Of a stretch of DNA of 64,000 nucleotides, positions 42,721 through 50,960 are shown one piece after another (the stretch's first letter is position 1; each line of letters begins with the position of its first letter). This stretch comes from Halalkalicoccus sp. CGA53 (GTDB lineage Archaea; Halobacteriota; Halobacteria; Halobacteriales; Halalkalicoccaceae), in NCBI RefSeq assembly GCF_036429475.1, contig NZ_CP144125.1:2294001-2358000 (forward strand). Reading direction: 5' to 3'. The translations under genes were made by a program, and so were the position numbers. The notes below the pieces were generated by a model. That model was given only the letters and a program-made list of their open reading frames with translations, did no database searches and was not told the DNA's origin.

Positions 42721-45700
42721 ATGGCGACGGAACACACCGGGCCGGCGGCGGACGATCGCTCGGGCTACGACTACCGCACCGGCTCCGAGACGATCCCGGC
42801 GGGGCTCGCGGGGCTCTCGGACCTCGTCGCGGGCGACGTCCGCTTCGACGAGTACTCGAAACAGCTCTACGCGACGGACGCGAGCGCGTACGAGGTGACG
42901 CCGATCGGCGTCGTCTACCCCACTTCGACGACCGACGTCGCGACGGTGATGCGCCACTGCGCGGAGCACGAAATCCCAGTGATGCCCCGTGGAGGCGGGA
43001 CGAGCCTCGCGGGCCAGGCGACGAACGAGGCGGTCGTCCTGGACTTCACCCGATACATGACGGAGGTCTTCGCGATCGATCCGGACGAGCGAACCGCCAG
43101 CGCCGAGGTCGGCGTCTACCTCGGCGACCTGAACGCCGAGTGTGCGCCCCACGGACTGAAGTTCGCGCCCGATCCCGCCTGGGGCGACAAGAGCGCGCTG
43201 GGCGGGGCGATCGGGAACAACTCGACCGGCGCGCACTCGCTCGTCTACGAAAAGACCGACGCCTACGTCGAGGAGTGCGAGGCAGTTCTGGCGGACGGCA
43301 CGGTCACGACGTTTGGGGAGATCACGCTCTCGGAACTCCGCGACCGGGCCGATCCGGACGGCGATCTCGAGGGCCGGATCCACGCGATCGTCGCCGAAGT
43401 GGTCGACGAGCACGCCGAAACCGTCGAGGAGGCCTACCCGGACCTGACGCGGAACGTCTCGGGCTACAACCTCGACTGGATCGTCGAGGAGGCGATGGAG
43501 GCGAAACGGGCGATCGAGGAGGGCGAGGCGGACGACGTAGAGGGGACGATCAACCTCGCTCGACTGCTCGCCGGCAGCGAGGGCACCCTCGCGATCGTCA
43601 CCGAGGCGACCGTCTCGCTGGTCGAGGTGCCGGAGACCAAGGCGGTCGCGCTGTTGACCTACCCCGATTTGCTCTCGGCAATGCGCGACGTCGCGCCGAT
43701 CCTCGAACACGGCCCCGCCGCCGTGGAGGCGATGGACGACGTCCTCCTGGATCTGGCGAGACAGACCGAGGAGTTCGGCCCCGTCGTCGGGATGCTGCCG
43801 GAGGGTACAGATTCGGTGCTGCTCGTCGAGTTCTACGCCGACTCCGTCGAGGAGGGCAAGGAGAAGGTCGCAGACCTGCTCGTCGATCGGGTCCCCAGCG
43901 TCGAGAGCGAGGTAGAGCCGAGCGAGGGTGCGGCCGAGACCACCGACGCGCCGGTCGAGGCGACGACCGCGATGGAGGCCTACGACGCGGCGAAGCGCGC
44001 GCAGTTCTGGAAGATGCGAAAGAGCGGGCTGCCGATCCTGCTCTCGCGCACGAGCGACGAGAAACACATCGCGTTCATCGAGGACACGGCGATCCCGGCC
44101 GAACACCTCCCGGCGTTCGTCGAGGGGTTCGAGGAGATCCTCGAGGCAGAGGGGACGTTCGCGACGTACTACGCCCACGCCGGACCCGGCGTGCTCCACA
44201 TCCGGCCGCTGATCAACACCAAGACGGAGGGGGGACTCGCCTCGTTCGAGGCGATCGCCGACGGCGTCACGGACCTCGTCGTCGAGTACGGCGGGTCGGT
44301 CTCGGGCGAGCACGGCGACGGCCGGGCGCGCACCCAGTGGAACCGGAAACTCTACGGCGAGGAGGTGTTCGGCCTATTCAAGGAACTGAAGACGGCGTTC
44401 GACCCCGACTGGCTGCTCAACCCCGGACAGGTCTGCGGCGATATTTCGATGACCGAGAACCTCCGCTTCGATCCGGCCTACGAGTTCGAGACGGGGTTTG
44501 AACCCGTGCTGAACTGGGAGAACGAGAACGGCTTTCAGGGGATGGTCGAGCTCTGTCACGGCTGTGGCGGCTGCCGGGGTCCCCAGCACACCACGGGCGG
44601 TGTGATGTGTCCGACGTTCCGAGCGGCCGAGGAGGAGATCACGTCCACCCGGGGGAGAGCGAACATGCTCCGCCAGGCGATGAGCGGCGACCTCCCGGAC
44701 GAGCAGTTCAGTGACGAGTTCATAACGGAAGTACTTGACCTCTGCATCGGCTGTAAGGGCTGTAAGATCGACTGTCCGAGCGGGGTGGACATGGCGAAGC
44801 TGAAGGCGGAGGTGACCCACGAGTACCACCGCCGGGAGGGTGCTGAGGCTCGATCGAAGCTGTTCGCGAACTTCGATCGGCTCGCGCCGCTCGCGAGCGC
44901 AACCGCGCCGGTGTCGAACCTCCTCTCGTCGCTTCCCGGGTCGGGGTTGCTCGCCGAGAAGACGATGGGGATCGCACGGGAGCGCTCGCTCCCCGAGTTC
45001 CAGCGCGAGACGCTCCGCGACTGGTTCGAGGCGCGCGACGGGTCGTCGGTTCCCGAGGACGGGGCGGACCGCCGCGCGCTGCTCGTCCCGGACACCTACA
45101 CGAACCACGTCCACCCGGAGGTCGGACGGGCGGCGGTCCGCGTCCTGGAGAACGCGGGCGTCCACGTCTCGCTCCCCGAGGAGGTCGGCGACAGCGGCCG
45201 CGCGGCGTTCTCGAAGGGCTTTCTCGACGAGGCAGGAACGCTCGCGACCGAGAACGTGACGGCGCTCGCCCCGCGGATCGAGGAGGGGTGGGACGTCGTC
45301 GTCGTCGAGCCCTCCGACGCGGTGATGTTCCAATCCGATTACCGTGACCTGCTCTCGGGCCGGTTCGTCGATCTGGTGAGCGAGAACACCTACGGCGTGA
45401 TGGAGTACGTGGACGCGTTCGGGCTCGACGTGCCGGATGGGAGCGGCGAGCGGCTCACCTACCACGGCCACTGCCACCAGAAGGCGACCGCGAAGGACCA
45501 CCACACCGCGGCCGTCCTCACGAGGGCCGGCTTCGAGGTGGACGTCCTCGACAGCGGCTGTTGTGGGATGGCCGGCTCCTTTGGATACGAGGCCGAACAC
45601 TACGCGATGAGCCAGGCGATCGGGTCGATCCTCTTCTCACAGATCGACCGGAGCGGCGGGCGCGTCGTCGCCCCCGGGACCTCCTGTCGGACCCAGATCG

Positions 45701-45759
45701 GCGACGAGTACGGCGAGGAGCCCCCACACCCGGTCGAGCTGCTGGCCGAGTCGCTCTGA
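42721..45759 (+). CDS. fused FAD / Fe-S D-2-hydroxyacid dehydrogenase, paralog 3
   Basis: 1012 residues, same domain order as paralogs 1 and 2. FAD domain MPRGGGTSLAGQATN (near 88), cluster motifs CHGCGGCRGPQ (near 612) and CIGCKGCKIDCPSGVD (near 676), C-terminal HGHCHQKATAKDHH and CCGMAGSFGYEAEHYAMSQ. It has an insertion near residues 395-415 (an acidic Glu/Thr-rich stretch around SVESEVEPSEG) that paralog 2 lacks. Four DNA patches are identical to paralog 2. The next gene, an acyl-CoA synthetase, starts 46 bases later. Substrate unknown. Confidence 0.88.
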   Translation: MATEHTGPAADDRSGYDYRTGSETIPAGLAGLSDLVAGDVRFDEYSKQLYATDASAYEVTPIGVVYPTSTTDVATVMRHCAEHEIPVMPRGGGTSLAGQATNEAVVLDFTRYMTEVFAIDPDERTASAEVGVYLGDLNAECAPHGLKFAPDPAWGDKSALGGAIGNNSTGAHSLVYEKTDAYVEECEAVLADGTVTTFGEITLSELRDRADPDGDLEGRIHAIVAEVVDEHAETVEEAYPDLTRNVSGYNLDWIVEEAMEAKRAIEEGEADDVEGTINLARLLAGSEGTLAIVTEATVSLVEVPETKAVALLTYPDLLSAMRDVAPILEHGPAAVEAMDDVLLDLARQTEEFGPVVGMLPEGTDSVLLVEFYADSVEEGKEKVADLLVDRVPSVESEVEPSEGAAETTDAPVEATTAMEAYDAAKRAQFWKMRKSGLPILLSRTSDEKHIAFIEDTAIPAEHLPAFVEGFEEILEAEGTFATYYAHAGPGVLHIRPLINTKTEGGLASFEAIADGVTDLVVEYGGSVSGEHGDGRARTQWNRKLYGEEVFGLFKELKTAFDPDWLLNPGQVCGDISMTENLRFDPAYEFETGFEPVLNWENENGFQGMVELCHGCGGCRGPQHTTGGVMCPTFRAAEEEITSTRGRANMLRQAMSGDLPDEQFSDEFITEVLDLCIGCKGCKIDCPSGVDMAKLKAEVTHEYHRREGAEARSKLFANFDRLAPLASATAPVSNLLSSLPGSGLLAEKTMGIARERSLPEFQRETLRDWFEARDGSSVPEDGADRRALLVPDTYTNHVHPEVGRAAVRVLENAGVHVSLPEEVGDSGRAAFSKGFLDEAGTLATENVTALAPRIEEGWDVVVVEPSDAVMFQSDYRDLLSGRFVDLVSENTYGVMEYVDAFGLDVPDGSGERLTYHGHCHQKATAKDHHTAAVLTRAGFEVDVLDSGCCGMAGSFGYEAEHYAMSQAIGSILFSQIDRSGGRVVAPGTSCRTQIGDEYGEEPPHPVELLAESL

Positions 45760-45776
45760 GCACGGCGAGGTCAACG

Positions 45777-45793
45777 TTTAGGTGCCGACACCT
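45777..45793 (+). promoter_or_regulatory. TATA-like box and overlapping repeat before the acyl-CoA synthetase
   Basis: TTTAGG lies about 26 nt before ATG 45806 and runs into AGGTG-CCGA-CACCT, a perfect 5-base-arm repeat (45780-45793). Own promoter and operator are possible, but the repeat is short. Confidence 0.3.
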
Positions 45794-45805
45794 CACACAA
45801 GGGGT

Positions 45806-47914
45806 ATGAGCGAACGCGAGGCGCTCGACGCGCTCTTCTCGCCGGACTCGATCGCCGTCGTGGGCGCGAGCCCCGACTCGTGGTACTCCTCGCAGCTGGT
45901 GGAGAACTGTCTCTCCTACGGGTTCACCGGGGAGATCTACCTCGTCAACCCCGCCCGGGAGGAGGCGTGGGGCCGGCGGTGTTACGACTCGATCGAGGAG
46001 CTCCCCGAAACGGTCGACCTCGCGGTGATCTCGATCCCCCGGGAGTACGTCGTCGGCGTCGCCCGATCCGCGGGCGAGCGTGGCGTGCCGGCCGCGCTCG
46101 TGCTCTCGGCGGGCTTCGCCGAGGCCGACGCGGAGGGCGAGCGGCTCGAATCCGAACTGGCGGAGGTCGCGGTCGAGACCGGTATCCGGATCTGTGGGCC
46201 GAACTGTATCGGGGTTGCGAACGTGGGTGGGGAGGTCGTGCTCACGAGTACGTGCTCGCGAAAGCCCGAACTCGGATCGGTCGGACTGGTGAGCCAGTCT
46301 GGCGCGCTCGCCTTTACTACCTTCTTCGAGCGAGGCGCCGACGAACGGCTCCACTTCTCGCACGTCGTCTCGACGGGAAACGAGGCGGACCTCTCGCTCT
46401 CGGAGTACGTCTCGTATCTCGCGGATCGGGATCCGGTCGACGTGCTCTGTCTCTACGTCGAGGGCGTGGAGGACCCCCACGCGTTCGTGCGGGCGTCGAG
46501 CGAGGCGATCGCGGACGGGACGCCCGTGATCGTCGTGAAGGTGGGCCGGAGCGATGCGGCGGCGGCCGCCTCGGTCTCGCACACGGGATCGATAACGGGG
46601 AGCGACGACGCCTGGGCGGCCGCGTTTCGGCAGGCGGGCGTCGAGCGCGTCGAGGACATCCCGGACCTCCTGGCCCGTGCGAAGGCGCACGCGAGCTACG
46701 ATCCCCCGGCGTCGAACCGGATCTGTATCGCCTCGACCAGCGGAGGACTGGGGAGTCTCCTCGCGGACATGGCGACTGAGCGCGGGCTCTCGTTGCCGCC
46801 GATCGAGGGGGAGAGCCAGCGCACACTCCGGGGGATCGACGGCCTGCTCACCTACGACGGGTTCGGCAACCCGGCGGACATCCGGGGGTACGGCGCGGAC
46901 GCCCTGCCCGAGATCACCGACGCGCTCTTCGCGGACGACGCCTTCGACGCGTACGTCTTCGCGATCGGGCTCTCGGCGGTCGACGAGCGCGCGGAACGGA
47001 TCGCCGACGATCTGCTCGCCGTCGTAGAGCGGGCGGAGAGACCGGTGTTCGTGCTCTGGACGGGACGCAGGACGCCGGAGGGAGGGGGTGGCACGCCGTT
47101 CGAGCGGATCGCGGAGGCGGCGCCGCTCTACGCCGATCCGGGTCGGTGTCTGGACGCCCTCGCCTCGCTGGTCGAAGCGGGCGAGAGACGGGCGCAGGCG
47201 CGCCGTCGCGTGAGCGCCGTCACCGGGGACGCGGCGGTCGGACACGCGGGTCTGGACCTGCCGACCGACCGGCCGCTCCGCTGGGCCGAGGCGGTCTCGC
47301 TGGCACGGTCGGTCGGGATCGACCCCGTCGAGACGACGGTCGTCCGGTCGGAAGGGGCGGCGGTCGTCACAGGAGGGGAGATCGACGGCCCGGTCGTCCT
47401 CAAGGTCGACGATCCGGCACTCTCCCATCGGAGCGACGCCGGAGCGGTCGCGCTCGACCTCGACAGCGAGAACGCGATCCGCGAGGGGTTCGACCGGATC
47501 GTCGGGAACGCACGAGCCGTCGACGAGTCGATCCGAAACCCGGACGTGCTCGTCCAGCCGATGGTCGACGACGGTATCGAGGCGATCGTCGGGATCACAC
47601 GAGAGGAGGGGTTCGGTCCGGTGCTCACGGTCGGTTCCGGCGGTGTCGCGGTCGAACGGGAGGCCGACGCGACGGTCGTCGTCCCGCCCGTCACCGCACC
47701 CGACGTGAGCCGGGCTCTGGGCGAGACTGGGCTCGGAGTCGCGCTCGATGCGCCCCGACACGACCGGGAGGCGTTCGTCGACCTCGTGACCCGTCTCGGG
47801 ACGCTCGCGACTCGCCACCCGGAGATAACCGAGTTCGAGTGCAACCCGGTGATCGTCCACGGGACGGGCTGTTCGGTCGTCGATCTCCTCTGCCGGATCG
47901 GGGATACGAACTGA
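45806..47914 (+). CDS. ADP-forming acyl-CoA synthetase (acetate-CoA ligase family)
   Basis: 702 residues. It interconverts an acyl-CoA, ADP and phosphate with the acid, CoA and ATP. Domains: CoA-binding Rossmann (SIAVVGASPDSWYSSQLV, 15-32), two succinyl-CoA-ligase-like flavodoxin domains with the phospho-His motif SVSHTGSITGSD (His about 257), and a C-terminal ATP-grasp part (from about 490: VVLKVDDPALSHRSDAGAV, then GFGPVLTVGSGGVAVE). Alpha and beta parts are fused as in haloarchaeal acetyl-CoA synthetases. ATG 45806 was preferred to one 24 bases upstream because of the TATA-like box. It may release the final acyl-CoA of the pathway with ATP gain, or activate the entering acid. Confidence 0.9.
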   Translation: MSEREALDALFSPDSIAVVGASPDSWYSSQLVENCLSYGFTGEIYLVNPAREEAWGRRCYDSIEELPETVDLAVISIPREYVVGVARSAGERGVPAALVLSAGFAEADAEGERLESELAEVAVETGIRICGPNCIGVANVGGEVVLTSTCSRKPELGSVGLVSQSGALAFTTFFERGADERLHFSHVVSTGNEADLSLSEYVSYLADRDPVDVLCLYVEGVEDPHAFVRASSEAIADGTPVIVVKVGRSDAAAAASVSHTGSITGSDDAWAAAFRQAGVERVEDIPDLLARAKAHASYDPPASNRICIASTSGGLGSLLADMATERGLSLPPIEGESQRTLRGIDGLLTYDGFGNPADIRGYGADALPEITDALFADDAFDAYVFAIGLSAVDERAERIADDLLAVVERAERPVFVLWTGRRTPEGGGGTPFERIAEAAPLYADPGRCLDALASLVEAGERRAQARRRVSAVTGDAAVGHAGLDLPTDRPLRWAEAVSLARSVGIDPVETTVVRSEGAAVVTGGEIDGPVVLKVDDPALSHRSDAGAVALDLDSENAIREGFDRIVGNARAVDESIRNPDVLVQPMVDDGIEAIVGITREEGFGPVLTVGSGGVAVEREADATVVVPPVTAPDVSRALGETGLGVALDAPRHDREAFVDLVTRLGTLATRHPEITEFECNPVIVHGTGCSVVDLLCRIGDTN

Positions 47915-48044
47915 AGAAATTGTGTATCTTATCCATAGTGGACATCTACAGCGGCCGAAAACGGTGTTGGAGACCCCCTGTCAGAAATCTCGAGAAGATG
48001 AGTATAATTACTTTCGAAACCCACTCGGTGGTATCCGTCGTACC

Positions 48045-49226
48045 TCAGCCGGTGAACATCTCTCCGAGCTGTTCGCGCCAGCTCTCGATCTCGTCGACGG
48101 ACTCCTGGACCTCCTCGATCTCGACGCGAACGGCGGCGATCCGTTCGGGGAGGCCGGCGTCGAGTTCGTCGACGTCCGCCTCCACCGCCGCGACGTCGCT
48201 CTTGACGCCGACGAGTTTGCCCCGCAGTTCGTCGATCGGGGCCTCGAGCTCCCGTACCGTCTCCTCGACGGACTCGATCTCCCCTTCGAGCTCCGAGAGC
48301 TCCTCGACCCTCGATTCGAGGTTGGCGAGCGACGCCTCGATCTCGTCGTGTCTCGATCGCGACTGCTCGAGGAGCTCCTCACCGGTCCCGTTCTCGTCGA
48401 CGAACGCCGAGAAGGCGTCGGCGTAGGCGTCCAGTTCGCTCACGCGAGCCTGGAGGTGCGAGAGCTGTGCGTCGGTGCTCGACGAACTGGTCTCCGAGAG
48501 CTCGACCGCCTCGCGGAGCACCGCGAGGTCCGTCTCCGAGGCCGTTCCCTCCCTGATCTCCGCTGCGAGGCTCGCGACCGCGTTCCGTTCCGAGTCGGCC
48601 GTCGGTGCGGGTTCGTTTTCCTCCGGCTCGTCCACCGGAGGTACGCTTTCGGGGGGGCTTTCGACGCTCTCCTGGGGCTCTTCCAACTCGACCGCCGTCT
48701 CGCCGGCACCGCCTTCGACCGCCGCGAGGCGCTCGTCGAGCGAGCCGCCCTCCTCCTCGTCGAGACCCGGAACCGACTCGCGCGAGCCGTCGATGAACTC
48801 CCTGACCACGGCAGTCGTCTCCTCGGAGACCAGCGGTTCCTCGCGCTCCATCGAGACGCTGCCGGATTCGACGTCGAGCGACGGCGCGACCATGAACGGT
48901 CGAGCCTCCTCGGGATCGTCGATCCGGATCGCGTAGACCGTCGAGACGAACTCGCCGGCTTCCAGCGTGCGTTCGAAGGCGACCCGGCTGTCCTCGTAGG
49001 CCGACCAGCACTCGCTCTCGTACTCGGGGTGGAAGCCGATCTTCTCGATCGGGAACGCCTCGGGTACCTCGTCGACCAGCCTGATCGTCGCCGGATCCTC
49101 GCGCTCGGAGTCGATCGTGAACGTGATCGTCGGGACCGCGAACGCCTCGGGTTCGAACCGTTTCTCCACCGATACACCCTCTTCCTCGACCGTGAGCCGC
49201 TCGTACTCGTCTACCTCCTGACTCAT
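48045..49226 (-). CDS. coiled-coil protein of unknown function
   Basis: 393 residues, very acidic. Residues 1-120 look like a beta-rich domain (YERLTVEEEGVSVEKRFEP, then VPTITFTIDSEREDPATIRL, GFHPEYESECW). Residues about 120-230 are a Glu/Pro/Ser-rich linker. From about 240 to the end it is a continuous coiled coil with heptad-like Leu/Val/Ile and Glu positions. No signal peptide or membrane segment is seen, so it is probably cytoplasmic. I do not recognise the family; a structural or partition role would fit the form. It starts at MSQEVD; an upstream ATG 33 bases away is less likely. The gene before it on the minus strand (MBL fold) ends 42 bases upstream. Confidence 0.75.
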   Translation of the reverse strand: MSQEVDEYERLTVEEEGVSVEKRFEPEAFAVPTITFTIDSEREDPATIRLVDEVPEAFPIEKIGFHPEYESECWSAYEDSRVAFERTLEAGEFVSTVYAIRIDDPEEARPFMVAPSLDVESGSVSMEREEPLVSEETTAVVREFIDGSRESVPGLDEEEGGSLDERLAAVEGGAGETAVELEEPQESVESPPESVPPVDEPEENEPAPTADSERNAVASLAAEIREGTASETDLAVLREAVELSETSSSSTDAQLSHLQARVSELDAYADAFSAFVDENGTGEELLEQSRSRHDEIEASLANLESRVEELSELEGEIESVEETVRELEAPIDELRGKLVGVKSDVAAVEADVDELDAGLPERIAAVRVEIEEVQESVDEIESWREQLGEMFTG

Positions 49227-49268
49227 ACCCGGTACTCTCGCTCCGAAAGCATAAGTCAATCGGGTACG

Positions 49269-50099
49269 TTACAGCTCGATCCGGTCCCCGACCTCGACGA
49301 CCTCCAGGCTCTCGGGGTGAGAAAAGCTCGCGGCGTGACGGTGGAGGACCGTGGGATCGGCAGTGAGCCCCTTCCACATGTCCCAGTGGGTGGGGAGCAA
49401 GCGATCGACGCCGAGCTGGTTCGCCGCCTCGATCACCATGTTCTCGTCGCTGTACCACCGCGTCCTCGTCGGCTCGCCGGTCTCCTTCTCGGGGATCGTC
49501 CCGACGGTCCCGAACGCGAGCGCCGCGAGGTCGATCCCGTACCGCTCGCCGACCTCCTCGAACGGCTCGCCCGGTCGCGCGTCGCCGCCGTGGAAGAACG
49601 TACCGGCGTCGTGATCGATCACGTAGCTCACGGGATGGGTCGCGTCCGGGTCGTTCGCCGGCTCGACGTGGACGGTGAACGACCCGATCTCGAAGCTCTC
49701 GCCCTCGCTCACCTCGACGAGCTGGTCCTCGCGCACGTCCCAGTCCTCGGTCCACGACTCCTCGTCGGTGACCGAGAGCGAATCGTCCGGCGCGTAGAAC
49801 GTCGCCCCGGTGTTCGCGAGGATCGGCGCCTGCGAGGGGCCGTGGACGTGGTCGGTGTGCTCGTGCGTTCCGAGGATCGCGTCGGCCTCTCGGACGTCCT
49901 CCGGGTCGAACGGTACCGGGATCATCCGCACCGTCCGCGGCGGGTCGCCGGTCCCGAGATAGGGGTCGACGAACAGGGTGGTTCCGTCGTTCGCCTCGAG
50001 CGCGAAGCCGTTACAGCCCAGATACCAGAGGGAGACGCCTTCGGGAGTCGCCTCCGCGATCTCGGTCGGGAGCCAGTCGCCCCAGTCGCTCGTCGTCAT
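49269..50099 (-). CDS. metallo-beta-lactamase fold hydrolase, UlaG-like
   Basis: 276 residues. The zinc motif is THEHTDHVHG with H79, H81, D83 and H84; further ligands are in HGGDARPG (Asp about 173) and PTHWDMWKG (His near 245). The WYLGCNGFALE start and DPYLG are typical of the UlaG (ascorbate-6-phosphate lactonase) group, which also includes hydrolases of unknown substrate. The acidic surface is normal for the organism. Confidence 0.87.
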   Translation of the reverse strand: MTTSDWGDWLPTEIAEATPEGVSLWYLGCNGFALEANDGTTLFVDPYLGTGDPPRTVRMIPVPFDPEDVREADAILGTHEHTDHVHGPSQAPILANTGATFYAPDDSLSVTDEESWTEDWDVREDQLVEVSEGESFEIGSFTVHVEPANDPDATHPVSYVIDHDAGTFFHGGDARPGEPFEEVGERYGIDLAALAFGTVGTIPEKETGEPTRTRWYSDENMVIEAANQLGVDRLLPTHWDMWKGLTADPTVLHRHAASFSHPESLEVVEVGDRIEL

Positions 50100-50138
50100 A
50101 CCACCGACTGCGACGGAGACCTCCCTAAGCGTACCGAC

Positions 50139-50513
50139 TCAGTCCTGACAGCAGCCGCCGGCCTGCTCGCCGAAATCCACAGAAAGCGGCTCGCTGATCG
50201 CCTCGTTGACCGCCTCGAGCCGGGCGTCGAGGCGGTTCTGTGCCTCTAGATACTCCGCCATCGCGGGGAGCTGGTGGAGCTCCTGCTGGCTCCGCTGGAG
50301 TTCGACCAGGTCCTCCTGGGTAGCTTCGCCGACCTGCCGGGCGAGCATGAACTCCTCGCGTTTGCCCTCGAACTCTCGGATCTTCTCCTGTGCCTCGGCG
50401 CTCTCCTCGACCGCGGCCTTCGCCTCCTCGAACGCCTCGTACTCGGGGAGCTCGCTGATCGTCTCGCCGAGTTCGCGGCCAAGCGCTTCGACGCTCGTGG
50501 TTTCGACGCTCAT
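50139..50513 (-). CDS. YlbF/YmcA family protein
   Basis: 124 residues, mainly helical: LGETISELPEYEAFEEAKAAV, then DLVELQRSQQELHQLP, then AMAEYLEAQNRLDARLEAVN, the YlbF fold order. Bacterial relatives act in RNA processing complexes, but the archaeal role is unknown. The tail ends GGCCQD, so a paired Cys at the C-terminus could bind metal or a cluster. It is divergent from the glutaredoxin-like gene. Confidence 0.83.
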   Translation of the reverse strand: MSVETTSVEALGRELGETISELPEYEAFEEAKAAVEESAEAQEKIREFEGKREEFMLARQVGEATQEDLVELQRSQQELHQLPAMAEYLEAQNRLDARLEAVNEAISEPLSVDFGEQAGGCCQD

Positions 50514-50616
50514 ACCCGATGTAGAGGGCCCACGACTGTTAGGTGTGCCGATCGTCCGGTTTCGGGCCGTCTGTCGCCGGCACTACGGTTTACTCCGGCG
50601 AGCCCTGATAGCTCGT

Positions 50617-50880
50617 ATGCTCGAACTCTATCAGTCGGAGGACTGTCCGCACTCGGCCGAGGTACGCGAGCGCATGACCGACCTCGGGCTCTCGTACGTG
50701 GTCCACAACCCGCGGACGGCGGCGGGCGAAGAGCGAAACGGACAGGCCCTCGACGAACTGGAGACGATCGGCGGGAAGGACGAGATCCCCTTCCTCGTCG
50801 ACACCACGAGGGAGGAGACCCGGTACGACAGCGAGGAGATCGTACAGTACCTGGAAGACCACTACGGCGACGGACGCTGA
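50617..50880 (+). CDS. glutaredoxin / GST N-terminal domain protein
   Basis: 87 residues with a thioredoxin-like fold: LYQSEDCPHS has a C-x-x-S active site (C10 and S13), followed by DEIPFLVDTTREETRYDSEEIVQYL, the cis-Pro and the conserved GST/glutaredoxin helix. It could take part in thiol chemistry with the organism's low-molecular-weight thiol. The gene stands 80 bases before dph2. Confidence 0.88.
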   Translation: MLELYQSEDCPHSAEVRERMTDLGLSYVVHNPRTAAGEERNGQALDELETIGGKDEIPFLVDTTREETRYDSEEIVQYLEDHYGDGR

Positions 50881-50960
50881 CCGGTTCGATCGACGTCCGC
50901 AGCGATAGCCTCCGGACCGAAACGCCGCCGTTTTACCGCTCCGGGCCGGTTGTCTATCCA

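Noticed and set aside
41773-44313. 846-codon minus-strand frame
   Set aside because: Antisense shadow of TctA, the cupin gene and dehydrogenase paralog 3; Asp/Arg/Val-rich text with no domain.
45518-47860. 780-codon minus-strand frame
   Set aside because: Antisense to the ADP-forming synthetase and the end of paralog 3; composition of a shadow frame.
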